From assembly GCF_041687215.1 (NCBI RefSeq), contig NZ_JAWLCI010000004.1, forward strand, positions 75,507-139,506: DNA of 64,000 bases, written 5' to 3'. Position numbers and translations under genes: made by a program. Shown here piece after piece: positions 42,041-50,739 of the stretch (the first letter of the stretch is position 1; each line of letters opens with the position of its first letter). The stretch is from Mariniphaga sp041687215. Its GTDB lineage: Bacteria; Bacteroidota; Bacteroidia; Bacteroidales; Prolixibacteraceae. The notes under the pieces were generated by a model. It ran no database searches. It was not told where the DNA came from and saw nothing but the letters and a program-made list of their open reading frames with translations.

Positions 42041-43369
42041 ATGAATTCATCAAGAAGAAAGTTTATTAAAAATTCAGCCCTGGCAGCAACTGCGATTGGT
42101 GCTGCAACAGTTATCCCGTCAAAAGTTTGGTCGGCTAATTTCGCACCCTCCGATAAAGTGAATGTTGCGTTGATTGGTTGCCGCAACATGGGATTCGGAA
42201 TTCTCCAGCATCATCTCGACACTGGGATGGTAAACTGCGTGGCGCTTTGCGATGTGGACCAGAACGTGCTCAGCGAAAAGGCAGAAACAGTAAAAAACAA
42301 GTACAACCAATCGCCCGAACTTTTGAGTGATTACCGCAAGGTGTTGGAACGTCAAGACATTGACTCGGTAATTATTGGTACACCCGACCACTGGCATTGT
42401 CTGATAATGGTTGATGCATGCAGTGCCGGAAAGGATGTTTATGTGGAAAAACCTATGGCCAACACCATTGGCGAATGTAATATAATGGTGAAAGCAGCCA
42501 AACGATATAACCGCATTGTTCAGGTGGGCCAGCAGCAACGCAACGGCAAGGTGTTTATCGATTCGATGGACTTGATTAAATCGGGTGAAATCGGCACGCT
42601 GAGGAAAGTAAACATTTGGGCCAATTTTAACTACGGGCTGGGCACCACGCTGGTTGAAGATTCACCAGTTCCTGAAGGCGTTGATTATAACATGTGGCTT
42701 GGCCCGGCTCCCGAGCGTCCTTTTAATCAGGCTCGTTTTCACGGAAGTTGGCGCCATTTCTGGGATTACGGCGGAGGACTAATGTCTGACTGGGGTGTGC
42801 ACCTTATCGATATGGGCCTGTGGGCAAAAGATGTGGTAAAAGGACCTGAAAAAGTGGTTACTTATGCCAATAATCTTTCGAAACAAGTTATTGCCCGCGA
42901 AACCTTCGATACCATGAATGTAATTTACCCGAAAAATGATTTCGTAATCAACTACGATTTAACCGCCGGCATTCAGCAGGGACCATTTGATTCAGCCTAT
43001 GGAATTCAGTTTATCGGTGAAAAAGGTATGCTGGTTGCCGACCGCAGCAAGTACCACCTTTATCCGGAATGGGACGGGCAAAAAAATGCGCCAAAAACGG
43101 AAGAAGTTCATTACGACCAGGGAAAAGAATCGCACCGGGAGCATGTGGATAATTTTCTGGAATGTATTAAAACAAGAGAAACACCGGCATGCCCACCCGA
43201 GATTGGAAGAGCTGCTGCAGTTCATGTGCATATTGCAAATATTGCCGCCCGTGTGGGAGAAACCGTTTTGGAATGGGACGACGCCAACAATAGATTTACA
43301 AACTGCGAAAAGGCCAATGCATATATTACGCCGGAATACCGGAAACCCCGGAAATTGCCGGAAGTGTAA
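42041..43369 (+). CDS. Tat-exported Gfo/Idh/MocA family oxidoreductase
   Basis: A 442-residue NAD(P)-dependent sugar oxidoreductase of the Gfo/Idh/MocA family. The N-terminus carries SSRRKFIKNSALAAT, a twin-arginine signal, so export with the cofactor is likely. The Rossmann motif VALIGCRNMGFGIL and the EKPMANTIGEC segment (lysine of the EKP motif) are seen, followed by the substrate-binding domain. It heads a three-gene group with two TIM-barrel isomerases, a set common in sugar or cyclitol breakdown and in 3-keto-glycoside pathways. Confidence 0.9.
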   Translation: MNSSRRKFIKNSALAATAIGAATVIPSKVWSANFAPSDKVNVALIGCRNMGFGILQHHLDTGMVNCVALCDVDQNVLSEKAETVKNKYNQSPELLSDYRKVLERQDIDSVIIGTPDHWHCLIMVDACSAGKDVYVEKPMANTIGECNIMVKAAKRYNRIVQVGQQQRNGKVFIDSMDLIKSGEIGTLRKVNIWANFNYGLGTTLVEDSPVPEGVDYNMWLGPAPERPFNQARFHGSWRHFWDYGGGLMSDWGVHLIDMGLWAKDVVKGPEKVVTYANNLSKQVIARETFDTMNVIYPKNDFVINYDLTAGIQQGPFDSAYGIQFIGEKGMLVADRSKYHLYPEWDGQKNAPKTEEVHYDQGKESHREHVDNFLECIKTRETPACPPEIGRAAAVHVHIANIAARVGETVLEWDDANNRFTNCEKANAYITPEYRKPRKLPEV

Positions 43370-43396
43370 TTAAAAAGCCAAATTAAAATTAAAATC

Positions 43397-44242
43397 ATGA
43401 ACAACAGAAGAACTTTTATTAAAACAAGTTTGGCAGCAACTGCCGGAATGATTTTTACAAATCCTTTACTGGCCATGAGTGCCGAAGGAAAAAGTAAACT
43501 CAAAAAATTCGGTTTCATTTCAGGAATTGCCGGTGAAGCCATGAAAGCCGACTGGAAAGGCACGCTGATAAAAGCAGTAGAGTTCGGTTTTTCTGAACTG
43601 GAAGGGGGAACAAATTTTGCCGCTTCACCTCAGGAATTTGTAAGTTTTTGTAAAGAAATCGGCATAAAACCCATTGCCGGGAGTGTCAGTTTTCGTTCGA
43701 CCAATGAAGAACTTAAGAATAGCTTCGACAAGATAAAATCATTTGGACAAAAATACGTGATCGATTACTGGCCCTGGTACGGCGAAGTTCCTTTTGACCT
43801 CGAAGATTGCAAAAAGTCGGTTGAACGGTTGAATGAAGTGGGAGCGCTGGCTAAAAATCACGGATTGAAATTTTTGTGGCACAACCACGACAATGAATTC
43901 CGTGAAATGGAAAAAGGAATGCCTTTCGATTATTTGATGGAAAACACCGACCCGAAGTTTGTAAACTGCGAAATGGACATTTACTGGGTGAAAAAAGGCG
44001 GCAGCGACCCGTTGGAAATGCTGAAAAAATATGCAGGTAGAATTCCAATTCTTCATGTAAAAGATATGGCACCCGACGGTGATTTTATTTGCCCGGGCCG
44101 CGGAATCATCGATTTTGGCCCCATTTTCAAAGAAGCCAAAAAACAAAGTATTAAACACTATTTTGTGGAACGCGACAATGAACCCGACGGGATAGGTTGT
44201 TTGCAGTCGAGTGCAGAATATTTGAAAAATTTACGATTTTAA
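43397..44242 (+). CDS. Exported sugar phosphate isomerase/epimerase-like TIM barrel
   Basis: A 281-residue AP-endonuclease-2/xylose isomerase-like TIM barrel with a Tat-like N-terminus (NNRRTFIKTSLAATAGMIF). Metal-ligand segments are visible as KFLWHNHDNEF near residue 157 and VNCEMDIYWV near 193, followed by ILHVKDM near 219. The family epimerises or isomerises sugars and ketoses. The gene follows the oxidoreductase by 27 bases. Substrate unknown; with the oxidoreductase it could process a 3-keto-sugar in the periplasm. Confidence 0.88.
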   Translation: MNNRRTFIKTSLAATAGMIFTNPLLAMSAEGKSKLKKFGFISGIAGEAMKADWKGTLIKAVEFGFSELEGGTNFAASPQEFVSFCKEIGIKPIAGSVSFRSTNEELKNSFDKIKSFGQKYVIDYWPWYGEVPFDLEDCKKSVERLNEVGALAKNHGLKFLWHNHDNEFREMEKGMPFDYLMENTDPKFVNCEMDIYWVKKGGSDPLEMLKKYAGRIPILHVKDMAPDGDFICPGRGIIDFGPIFKEAKKQSIKHYFVERDNEPDGIGCLQSSAEYLKNLRF

Positions 44243-44254
44243 AACTACAGGACC

Positions 44255-45172
44255 ATGTTAGATTTAGGATTTGTAAGCGCCATTCTGGCCGAAAAAAGTT
44301 TTGATGAGGTGATTGAATTTGCCTCAAAAAACCACTTTAAGTGTGTGGAAATTATGTGCTGGCCGGTGGGAAAAGCCGAACGCCGGTATGCCGGGGTTAC
44401 CCACATTAATGTAGATGAGACCGGTGAAGATGATGTAGCCCGGATTCAAAATACGCTGGCATTAAACAACGTCTATATTTCAGGGCTGGGATATTATCCG
44501 AACCCACTCGACCCAGATGAAAAGCAAGCCGAAGTGTACATCGAACACATCAAAAAGGTTATCCGCACGGCATCCAGACTTGGAATTGGTGTGGTGAACA
44601 CTTTCATTGGCCGCGACCCGGTGAAAAGTGTGGAAGATAACCTGAAAAAATTTGCAGATGTTTGGCCGGGAATTGTTAAGGTGGCCGAAGAAAACAACGT
44701 AAAAATAGGTATTGAAAACTGCCCCATGCTTTTTACCCGCGACGAATGGCCCGGTGGGAAAAACCTGGCTACCACACCGGCAATCTGGCGGCGACTATTC
44801 GAAATCATTCCCAGCGAAGCTTTCGGACTGAATTACGACCCGTCGCACCTGGTTTGGATGCAAATGGACGAAGTAAAACCCATTTACGATTTTAAAGACA
44901 AACTTTTCCATGTTCATGCGAAAGATGTAAAAGTTTATCCTGAAAAACTGAACGAGGTGGGCATTATGGCGTATCCGCTGGATTACCATTCGCCCAAAAT
45001 CCCCGGCTTGGGTGACGTGGACTGGCGTGGTTTTTTCTCGGCACTCACTTCGGTAAAATACCGCGGACCGGTTTGTATTGAGGTGGAAGATAAGGCTTAT
45101 GAAGGTTCGTCAAAAGACGTTGAAGCTGCTATTCTGACCAGCAGAAACTACCTGAAACAGTTTCTGGCATAA
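44255..45172 (+). CDS. Sugar phosphate isomerase/epimerase-like TIM barrel, cytoplasmic
   Basis: A 305-residue barrel of the same superfamily as its neighbour but without a signal peptide, so cytoplasmic. Seen are KIGIENCPMLFTRDEWPGG near residue 150, FGLNYDPSHLVWMQMD near 190 and FHVHAKDVKVY near 214, which give the metal-binding acids and histidines. The third gene of the operon starts 12 bases after the second; the difference in location suggests that a product is moved inside and processed further. A perfect terminator lies in the following gene's 3' end. Confidence 0.88.
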   Translation: MLDLGFVSAILAEKSFDEVIEFASKNHFKCVEIMCWPVGKAERRYAGVTHINVDETGEDDVARIQNTLALNNVYISGLGYYPNPLDPDEKQAEVYIEHIKKVIRTASRLGIGVVNTFIGRDPVKSVEDNLKKFADVWPGIVKVAEENNVKIGIENCPMLFTRDEWPGGKNLATTPAIWRRLFEIIPSEAFGLNYDPSHLVWMQMDEVKPIYDFKDKLFHVHAKDVKVYPEKLNEVGIMAYPLDYHSPKIPGLGDVDWRGFFSALTSVKYRGPVCIEVEDKAYEGSSKDVEAAILTSRNYLKQFLA

Positions 45173-45181
45173 ATAAATAGC

Positions 45182-45727
45182 TCAGTATGAATTAAATCCG
45201 CAAATTTCATCAAGAGGTTTGCGGATTTTTTTGCGCAATTTGTAATCTTCTGGCGGATAACCCAGTGTTATAAGCAACCCTATTTTTCGTTTTTTCGGAA
45301 TATTTAGCAACTGCTGGATTTTCTTTTCATCGAACCAGCCAATCATGCAGGTTCCCAGTCCCAGCTCTTCGGCCTGAAAACAAAAATGAGCAGCAGCAAT
45401 CCCAATGTCGTATTGCGGGTATTCCTGGTTTTTGATGAATCCGCCAATTTGGGCAATTGGTTTGGCTTTTTCAATCACCAATATCGCGATAACCGGTGCT
45501 TCTGTTGCAAACCTGTTAAACGAAATTGCTTTGTTGAAAGTGGCTTTGGCTACCTCGTTTTTAATTTCCGGATCATCTACAATAACCAATTTCCAGGGCT
45601 GAGAATTGCAGGCCGAAGGCGCCAGATGAACGGCTTTAATGAGTTTTTCAATCTTTTCGCGTTCAACCGGTTTGTTTTGATATCGGCGCACACTTTGGCG
45701 TTCTTGAATTAACTTCTCAAATGACAT
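45182..45727 (-). CDS. Nitroreductase-family flavoprotein
   Basis: A 181-residue FMN-dependent nitroreductase-family protein. The RQSVRRYQNKPV N-terminus and APSACNSQPWKLVIV (about residues 38-52) are the FMN-binding signatures, and GLGTCMIGWFDEKKI is the second cofactor segment. It may reduce quinones or nitro compounds; substrate unknown. Its start codon (second of two Met codons, 45727) lies just past the radA stop, so it is likely cotranscribed with radA. Its last 15 or so codons also encode, on the other strand, a perfect terminator for the converging operon. Confidence 0.88.
   Translation of the reverse strand: MSFEKLIQERQSVRRYQNKPVEREKIEKLIKAVHLAPSACNSQPWKLVIVDDPEIKNEVAKATFNKAISFNRFATEAPVIAILVIEKAKPIAQIGGFIKNQEYPQYDIGIAAAHFCFQAEELGLGTCMIGWFDEKKIQQLLNIPKKRKIGLLITLGYPPEDYKLRKKIRKPLDEICGFNSY
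45194..45232 (+). terminator. Intrinsic terminator of the oxidoreductase/epimerase operon, inside the nitroreductase gene
   Basis: A perfect 11-base stem: AAATCCGCAAA (45194-45204) and TTTGCGGATTT (45218-45228), with the second arm running into seven T's in total. It starts 21 bases after the plus-strand stop and lies within the antisense coding end of the nitroreductase gene (codons about 164-178). Confidence 0.9.
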
Positions 45728-45731
45728 CATT

Positions 45732-47090
45732 TTATCCGAAAATTTTTCTGAATACTTCCTCTACGCGGGAAACTTTTTCCAGTTCAATAGAGAATTTCGA
45801 GCTGTCGAAACCTTTGTTCAGTTTGGGAATGAATATTTTTTTGAATCCCAGTTTGGCCGCTTCAGCAATGCGCTGTTCAATACGGTTTACTCCACGAATT
45901 TCGCCGGTAAGGCCCACTTCGCCGGCAAAACAAACTTTATGATCGATGGCTATATCAATATTCGAAGAAAGGATGGAACAGATTACGGCCAAATCGGTTG
46001 CCGGATCGTTAATGCGCAAGCCACCGGCAATATTCAGGAAAACATCTTTGGTAAGCAGTTTGAAACCGGCACGTTTCTCCAAAACCGCAAGCAACATGTT
46101 CAGGCGGCGCAGGTCGAAACCTGTGGAAGAACGTTGCGGAGTTCCGTAAGCTGCCGAACTCACAAGCGCCTGGATTTCAATCAGAAATGGCCGTATTCCT
46201 TCAATGGTAGCTGCCACCGCAGTTCCGCTTACATCGTCGCTTACTTTAGAAATAAGTTGTTCCGAAGGGTTCAGAATTTCGCGCAGTCCGTCGCCACGCA
46301 TTTCAAAAATGCCCAGTTCGTTGGTGGAACCAAAACGGTTTTTACTGGCGCGCAAAATGCGGTAGAGGTAGTTGGTATCGCCTTCAAACTGAAGAACCGA
46401 ATCAACAATATGTTCCAAAACTTTTGGCCCGGCAAGGCTGCCCTCTTTGTTGATGTGACCAATTAAAATAACGGCAACGTGGTTTTGTTTGGCAAACTTC
46501 AGAATGGCCGAAGTACATTCCCGTACCTGGGTAACTGAGCCCGGCGAAGATTCAATGGTTTCGGTGGAAAGGGTTTGAATGGAATCGATTATCAGCAAAT
46601 GCGGATTCACCTGGCTGGTTTGTGCAAGTACATTTTCCAGCGAAGTTTCGCTTAAAAACAGGCAGTTGCTGCCGTTCATCCCCAATCTTCCGGCCCGAAG
46701 TTTTATCTGCTGCAAGCTTTCTTCGCCAGAAACGTACAGAATTTTTTTATCCTTCATACCCAGCGCCATTTGCAAAACCAGTGTCGATTTTCCGATGCCT
46801 GGTTCGCCGCCCAGCAAAACAATGGAACCAGGAACAATTCCTCCTCCAAGCACCCGGTCAAACTCAGTAATGCCCACTTGAATGCGTTCCATTTTTTCGG
46901 TGGTAATATTCTCAAGTGTAAGCGGCTGGTTGGTTGCGAGATTTGCAGCAACGGCTGGCCCTGGCTTTTTTTTCTCAACAATTTCCTCAACAAACGTATT
47001 CCATCCACCGCACGATAGGCATTTCCCCATCCATTTAGGCGATTGCGCACCGCAATTCTGGCAAATGAAAACCGTTTTTGTCTGGGCCAT
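45732..47090 (-). CDS. radA: DNA repair protein RadA
   Basis: A 452-residue RadA (Sms) ATPase, a RecA-like helicase that helps process recombination intermediates. Features in order: N-terminal zinc finger (CQNCGAQSPKWMGKCLSCGG, residues 10-29), Walker A GGEPGIGKSTL (about 93-103), the RadA-specific KNRFGSTNE motif (about 252-260) and a C-terminal Lon-like domain with LAVICSILSSN. It overlaps the rfaE2 stop by one base. Confidence 0.97.
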   Translation of the reverse strand: MAQTKTVFICQNCGAQSPKWMGKCLSCGGWNTFVEEIVEKKKPGPAVAANLATNQPLTLENITTEKMERIQVGITEFDRVLGGGIVPGSIVLLGGEPGIGKSTLVLQMALGMKDKKILYVSGEESLQQIKLRAGRLGMNGSNCLFLSETSLENVLAQTSQVNPHLLIIDSIQTLSTETIESSPGSVTQVRECTSAILKFAKQNHVAVILIGHINKEGSLAGPKVLEHIVDSVLQFEGDTNYLYRILRASKNRFGSTNELGIFEMRGDGLREILNPSEQLISKVSDDVSGTAVAATIEGIRPFLIEIQALVSSAAYGTPQRSSTGFDLRRLNMLLAVLEKRAGFKLLTKDVFLNIAGGLRINDPATDLAVICSILSSNIDIAIDHKVCFAGEVGLTGEIRGVNRIEQRIAEAAKLGFKKIFIPKLNKGFDSSKFSIELEKVSRVEEVFRKIFG

Positions 47091-47581
47091 TACTCCAGGT
47101 TTTTTATTCTGTCAATTAGTTCTGATGTTGATATTCCTGAAACCAGATCAAGGGTTTCAACAATTCCGCCATTTTCCAGAACTGTTTCGTGTCCGGCTAT
47201 TTCGTGCAGTTCATATTCTTTCCCCTTCAACAAAACGTCCGGGAGTATTTGGGAAATGAGTTTGGCCGGAGTCTCTTCCCGGAAAATAATTACAGCATCA
47301 ACAAACACAAAAGCAGCCAGCATATTGGCGCGGGCTTCCACGTTTAATACCGGGCGCCCCTGCCCTTTTAATTTCCGCACCGATTCATCCGAATTCAAAC
47401 CCACAATCAGGCGGGTCCCATACTCCGACGATTTCATGAGCGAATCTACATGCCCGTGATGAATTATATCAAAACAACCGTTGGTGAAAACAATCTTTTC
47501 ACTATTATTTTTCCACTGTTTGAGGGTTGATTTAAATGCCTCGAAGTCAGCAAATATTTTCTGGTTAATATCAAACTTCAT
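47090..47581 (-). CDS. rfaE2: Heptose-1-phosphate adenylyltransferase-like nucleotidyltransferase
   Basis: A 163-residue nucleotidyltransferase of the RfaE2 type. FTNGCFDIIHHGHVDSL (about residues 32-48) holds the HxGH motif, and the C-terminal GISTSELIDRI is the ISTT-like tail. In LPS core synthesis it makes ADP-heptose from heptose-1-phosphate. It is a stand-alone domain, not fused to the RfaE1 kinase. Next to a GT9 heptosyltransferase elsewhere in the window this supports heptose in the envelope glycan. Its stop and the radA start share one base (TAATG on the minus strand). Confidence 0.88.
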   Translation of the reverse strand: MKFDINQKIFADFEAFKSTLKQWKNNSEKIVFTNGCFDIIHHGHVDSLMKSSEYGTRLIVGLNSDESVRKLKGQGRPVLNVEARANMLAAFVFVDAVIIFREETPAKLISQILPDVLLKGKEYELHEIAGHETVLENGGIVETLDLVSGISTSELIDRIKNLE

Positions 47582-47684
47582 ACTTTAATTTCAAACTTTG
47601 CCCAAAAGTAATAAACCGGAATGGTTCAAACTTCATTTTTCTGAAATAATTCCTACTTTTACCTCATCCAAAACAAAATTGAAA

Positions 47685-48242
47685 ATGAACTACATTGACA
47701 TTATTCTGGGTTTGCTTCTGCTTTTTGCAGCAATTAACGGATTCCGAAAAGGTTTAATTTCGGAACTCGCATCACTGGCGGCTTTAATTCTCGGCATTTG
47801 GGGCGCTATTGAATTTTCGTATATCACCTCTGATTTTCTGACCAAAAATTTCAACCTGGAAACCGAATACCTTAACATCATTTCATTTATTGTAACCTTT
47901 ATTGTTATTGTTATTCTGGTGCACATTGTGGGCAGTTCGGTTAACAAATTGATTGAAGTGGCCATGCTTGGTGTGATGAATAAAATGGCTGGCCTGGTAT
48001 TTGGCATTTTAAGATCGGCGCTGGTGTTGAGTATAATTTTGCTGGTTTTCGATAAAATTGACAAAGATGTGGAAATTATTTCGCAGGAAGCTAAAACTGA
48101 ATCGCGCCTTTATGAACCTGTTCGAAAACTGGCCCCTTCCATTTTCCCGTTTATAAAAATTTGGGACGAAGAGGAAAACACGAAGGACAAAGATGAAAAT
48201 GTTTTTGAACAAATTAAAGATGTGTTGAAGGTCAGCAATTAA
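47685..48242 (+). CDS. CvpA-family membrane protein
   Basis: A 185-residue protein with four membrane helices, starting MNYIDIILGLLLLFAAINGF. The early Arg-Lys-Gly (GFRKGLISELAS, about residues 19-30) and the pattern of helices match CvpA, a family first noted in colicin V production and otherwise of unknown, possibly envelope-related, role. The last 40 residues are charged and cytoplasmic. I start at 47685; an ATG far upstream at 47598 would add a non-membrane run. Confidence 0.85.
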   Translation: MNYIDIILGLLLLFAAINGFRKGLISELASLAALILGIWGAIEFSYITSDFLTKNFNLETEYLNIISFIVTFIVIVILVHIVGSSVNKLIEVAMLGVMNKMAGLVFGILRSALVLSIILLVFDKIDKDVEIISQEAKTESRLYEPVRKLAPSIFPFIKIWDEEENTKDKDENVFEQIKDVLKVSN

Positions 48243-48356
48243 AAGGATAAAGCATTCTGGCTTTGAATTAGCAACGAGAATACCAATTTTTGAATTATCC
48301 GGGTGTTAAAACATCGCTTTATAAAATTTAATTTCCCATTTACTAACAGCATTTTT

Positions 48357-48364
48357 TATCTTTG
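48357..48364 (+). promoter_or_regulatory. Probable -7 element for tyrS
   Basis: TATCTTTG with TTTC (48332-48335) 21 bases before it. It lies 47 bases before the tyrS ATG. The rest of 48243-48411 shows nothing else. Confidence 0.55.
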
Positions 48365-48411
48365 CGCCACATTTTGGTCTGGCGTTTTGCAGACACTAAA
48401 AACGGCTTAAA

Positions 48412-49704
48412 ATGAACTTTGTAGAAGAACTTAAATGGCGGGGAATGTTACACGATGTAATGCCCGGAACAGATGAACAACTGGAAAAGGAACTTACTTC
48501 GGCTTACCTGGGAATTGACCCTACAGCCGACTCATTGCATATTGGTCACCTGGTTGGTGTTATGGTACTGAAACATTTCCAACTGGCAGGGCACAAACCC
48601 ATCGCTTTAATTGGCGGCGCCACCGGAATGATTGGCGACCCATCGGGAAAATCGGAAGAGCGCAACCTGCTCGACGAACCCACACTTCGGCACAACCAGG
48701 AATGTATTAAAAAACAACTGGCCAAATTTCTCGATTTTGAAACCGAAGCGCCCAACGCCGCCGTGCTGGTAAACAACTACGACTGGATGAAAGAAATTTC
48801 ATTCCTCGAATTTATTCGCGATATTGGCAAACATATTACCGTAAACTACATGATGGCCAAAGATTCGGTGAAAAAACGAATCAGTGCAGAATCTAAAGAA
48901 GGCATGTCGTTCACCGAGTTTACCTATCAGTTGGTGCAGGGCTACGACTTTTTGTGGCTCTACCAGAACATGAATTGTAAATTGCAGATGGGCGGTTCCG
49001 ATCAGTGGGGGAACATTACAACGGGCACCGAACTCATTCGCCGAAAAGCAAGCGGCGAAGCTTTTGCCCTTACCGTGCCGCTGATTACAAAAGCCGACGG
49101 TACCAAGTTTGGCAAAACCGAACAGGGAAACGTGTGGCTCGACCCGGATCGCACCACACCCTACCAGTTTTACCAGTTCTGGTTGAATGCATCGGACGAG
49201 GATGCCGAACGGTACATAAAAATTTTCACAGCGCTTCCAAAAGAAGAAATCGATGCGCTGGTTTCCGAACACAAAATCGCACCTCATGCACGTTTGCTTC
49301 AGAAAAGGCTGGCTGAGGAAGTTACCATCATGGTCCATTCGAAAGAAGATTACGAAATGGCGGTGGAAGCCTCGCAAATTCTTTTTGGAAAAGGCACTGC
49401 CGAACAGTTGCGCAAACTAAATGAAAAAACCTTCCTTTCGGTATTTGAAGGCGTTCCGCAATTCCACATTTCAAAAGCCGAACTGGAAAAAGGAATTAAC
49501 GTAGTGGATTTGCTGGCTGAAAAAACCGAAGTTTTCCCGTCGAAAGGTGAATTGCGCAGAACAATTAAAGGCAACGGACTGAGCATCAACCAGGAAAAGA
49601 TTTCGAATGAAACCCTTCAAATTGATTCCGGATTTTTAATCGGAGGAAAATACATTCTGGCACAAAAAGGAAAAAAGAATTATTCCCTGATTATTGCTGG
49701 TTAA
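48412..49704 (+). CDS. tyrS: Tyrosine--tRNA ligase
   Basis: A 430-residue class I synthetase. The HIGH-type motif is in GIDPTADSLHIGHLVG (about residues 37-52) and the KMSKS-type loop is TKFGKTEQGN near 230-239. MGGSDQWGNITTG contributes to the tyrosine pocket. The C-terminal about 80 residues are an S4-like RNA-binding domain (LRRTIKGNGLSINQEKIS). It is the standard bacterial type. Confidence 0.98.
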   Translation: MNFVEELKWRGMLHDVMPGTDEQLEKELTSAYLGIDPTADSLHIGHLVGVMVLKHFQLAGHKPIALIGGATGMIGDPSGKSEERNLLDEPTLRHNQECIKKQLAKFLDFETEAPNAAVLVNNYDWMKEISFLEFIRDIGKHITVNYMMAKDSVKKRISAESKEGMSFTEFTYQLVQGYDFLWLYQNMNCKLQMGGSDQWGNITTGTELIRRKASGEAFALTVPLITKADGTKFGKTEQGNVWLDPDRTTPYQFYQFWLNASDEDAERYIKIFTALPKEEIDALVSEHKIAPHARLLQKRLAEEVTIMVHSKEDYEMAVEASQILFGKGTAEQLRKLNEKTFLSVFEGVPQFHISKAELEKGINVVDLLAEKTEVFPSKGELRRTIKGNGLSINQEKISNETLQIDSGFLIGGKYILAQKGKKNYSLIIAG

Positions 49705-49785
49705 TTTTATACCATTTTCAGAAAAAACAATACTAAAAATCAATCCGCTTCGTTGCATATTTGCGATCAAATTGAAACCACATTT

Positions 49786-50736
49786 ATGAATAATTTTTTT
49801 GACAATCAACGAATGCTCCAACTGGTTTGGAGACGCAAATTTCATTTTATTATTGTTGGGGCAATTGCTGTATTGCTTTCGGCAATTTTTTCAGGGCCGA
49901 AATTTATTCAGCCAAAATTTAAATCAACTGCACGTATCTACCCCACCAACATCTGGGTTTTAAGCGAAGAGTCGGAAACAGAACAAATGCTGGAGATTCT
50001 TAATTCAAGAGATATAAAACTCAGAATGTTTGATGCATTTGACCTGGACCAGGTGTATAAAATTGACCGTGACAACCCGCATTACATGACTTACATGCTC
50101 GATATTTACAATAAAAATGTAAAGGCCGGTAAAACCAAATTCGAAACGGTTGAAATTTCTGTAATGGACCACAATCCACACCGGGCCAGTAATATGTGCG
50201 ATTCCATCATCCGGTTTTACAACAAAAAGGTGCGTAACATGCACAAAGCCAAAGACTGGGAAATGGTTGAAATTACGCGGAAAAACCTGGTAAAAAAGCA
50301 AGCAGAGCTGGACACGTTGGTGGCCGAGCTGGATTTTGTGCGTAAAGAGTATGGAATTCTTGATTTTAAGAGCCAGGTAGAAAAAGTAACAGAAGGCTAT
50401 ATGAATGCTTTGGCAAGTGGCCGGGCGTCTGGTTCAGATGCAAAAAAAATTCAGGATTTGTATAATAACCTGGCTGAAAATGGTTCTCAAACGCGAATAC
50501 TTGAATCAAAATTTGAAAACTTAGTGAATGCTATTGACTCACTTTCAAATACACGTGATATTTATATGAGTGAATTCGAAAAAGATATAACCTACGCTCA
50601 TATGGTGGAGTATCCTTTTCCGTCCGATAAAAAATCATATCCAGTCCGCTGGATTATTGTAGCTTTTTCCACTATTTCTGCTGTGTTTCTTGCTTTACTT
50701 GTTTTTCTTGTGCTCGATTACCGGAAAAATGATTAA
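49786..50736 (+). CDS. Wzz/GumC-like chain-length or polysaccharide co-polymerase protein
   Basis: A 316-residue protein with an N-terminal helix (about residues 22-40), a long helical periplasmic domain and a C-terminal helix (about 290-310). This is the two-helix, coiled-coil layout of Wzz-type polysaccharide co-polymerases, which set the chain length of O-antigen or capsule. It lacks the cytoplasmic tyrosine-kinase domain of larger Wzc forms. Start at 49786; an in-frame ATG at 49753 adds 11 residues. Followed 3 bases later by the O-antigen ligase-like gene. Confidence 0.85.
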   Translation: MNNFFDNQRMLQLVWRRKFHFIIVGAIAVLLSAIFSGPKFIQPKFKSTARIYPTNIWVLSEESETEQMLEILNSRDIKLRMFDAFDLDQVYKIDRDNPHYMTYMLDIYNKNVKAGKTKFETVEISVMDHNPHRASNMCDSIIRFYNKKVRNMHKAKDWEMVEITRKNLVKKQAELDTLVAELDFVRKEYGILDFKSQVEKVTEGYMNALASGRASGSDAKKIQDLYNNLAENGSQTRILESKFENLVNAIDSLSNTRDIYMSEFEKDITYAHMVEYPFPSDKKSYPVRWIIVAFSTISAVFLALLVFLVLDYRKND

Positions 50737-50739
50737 CAG

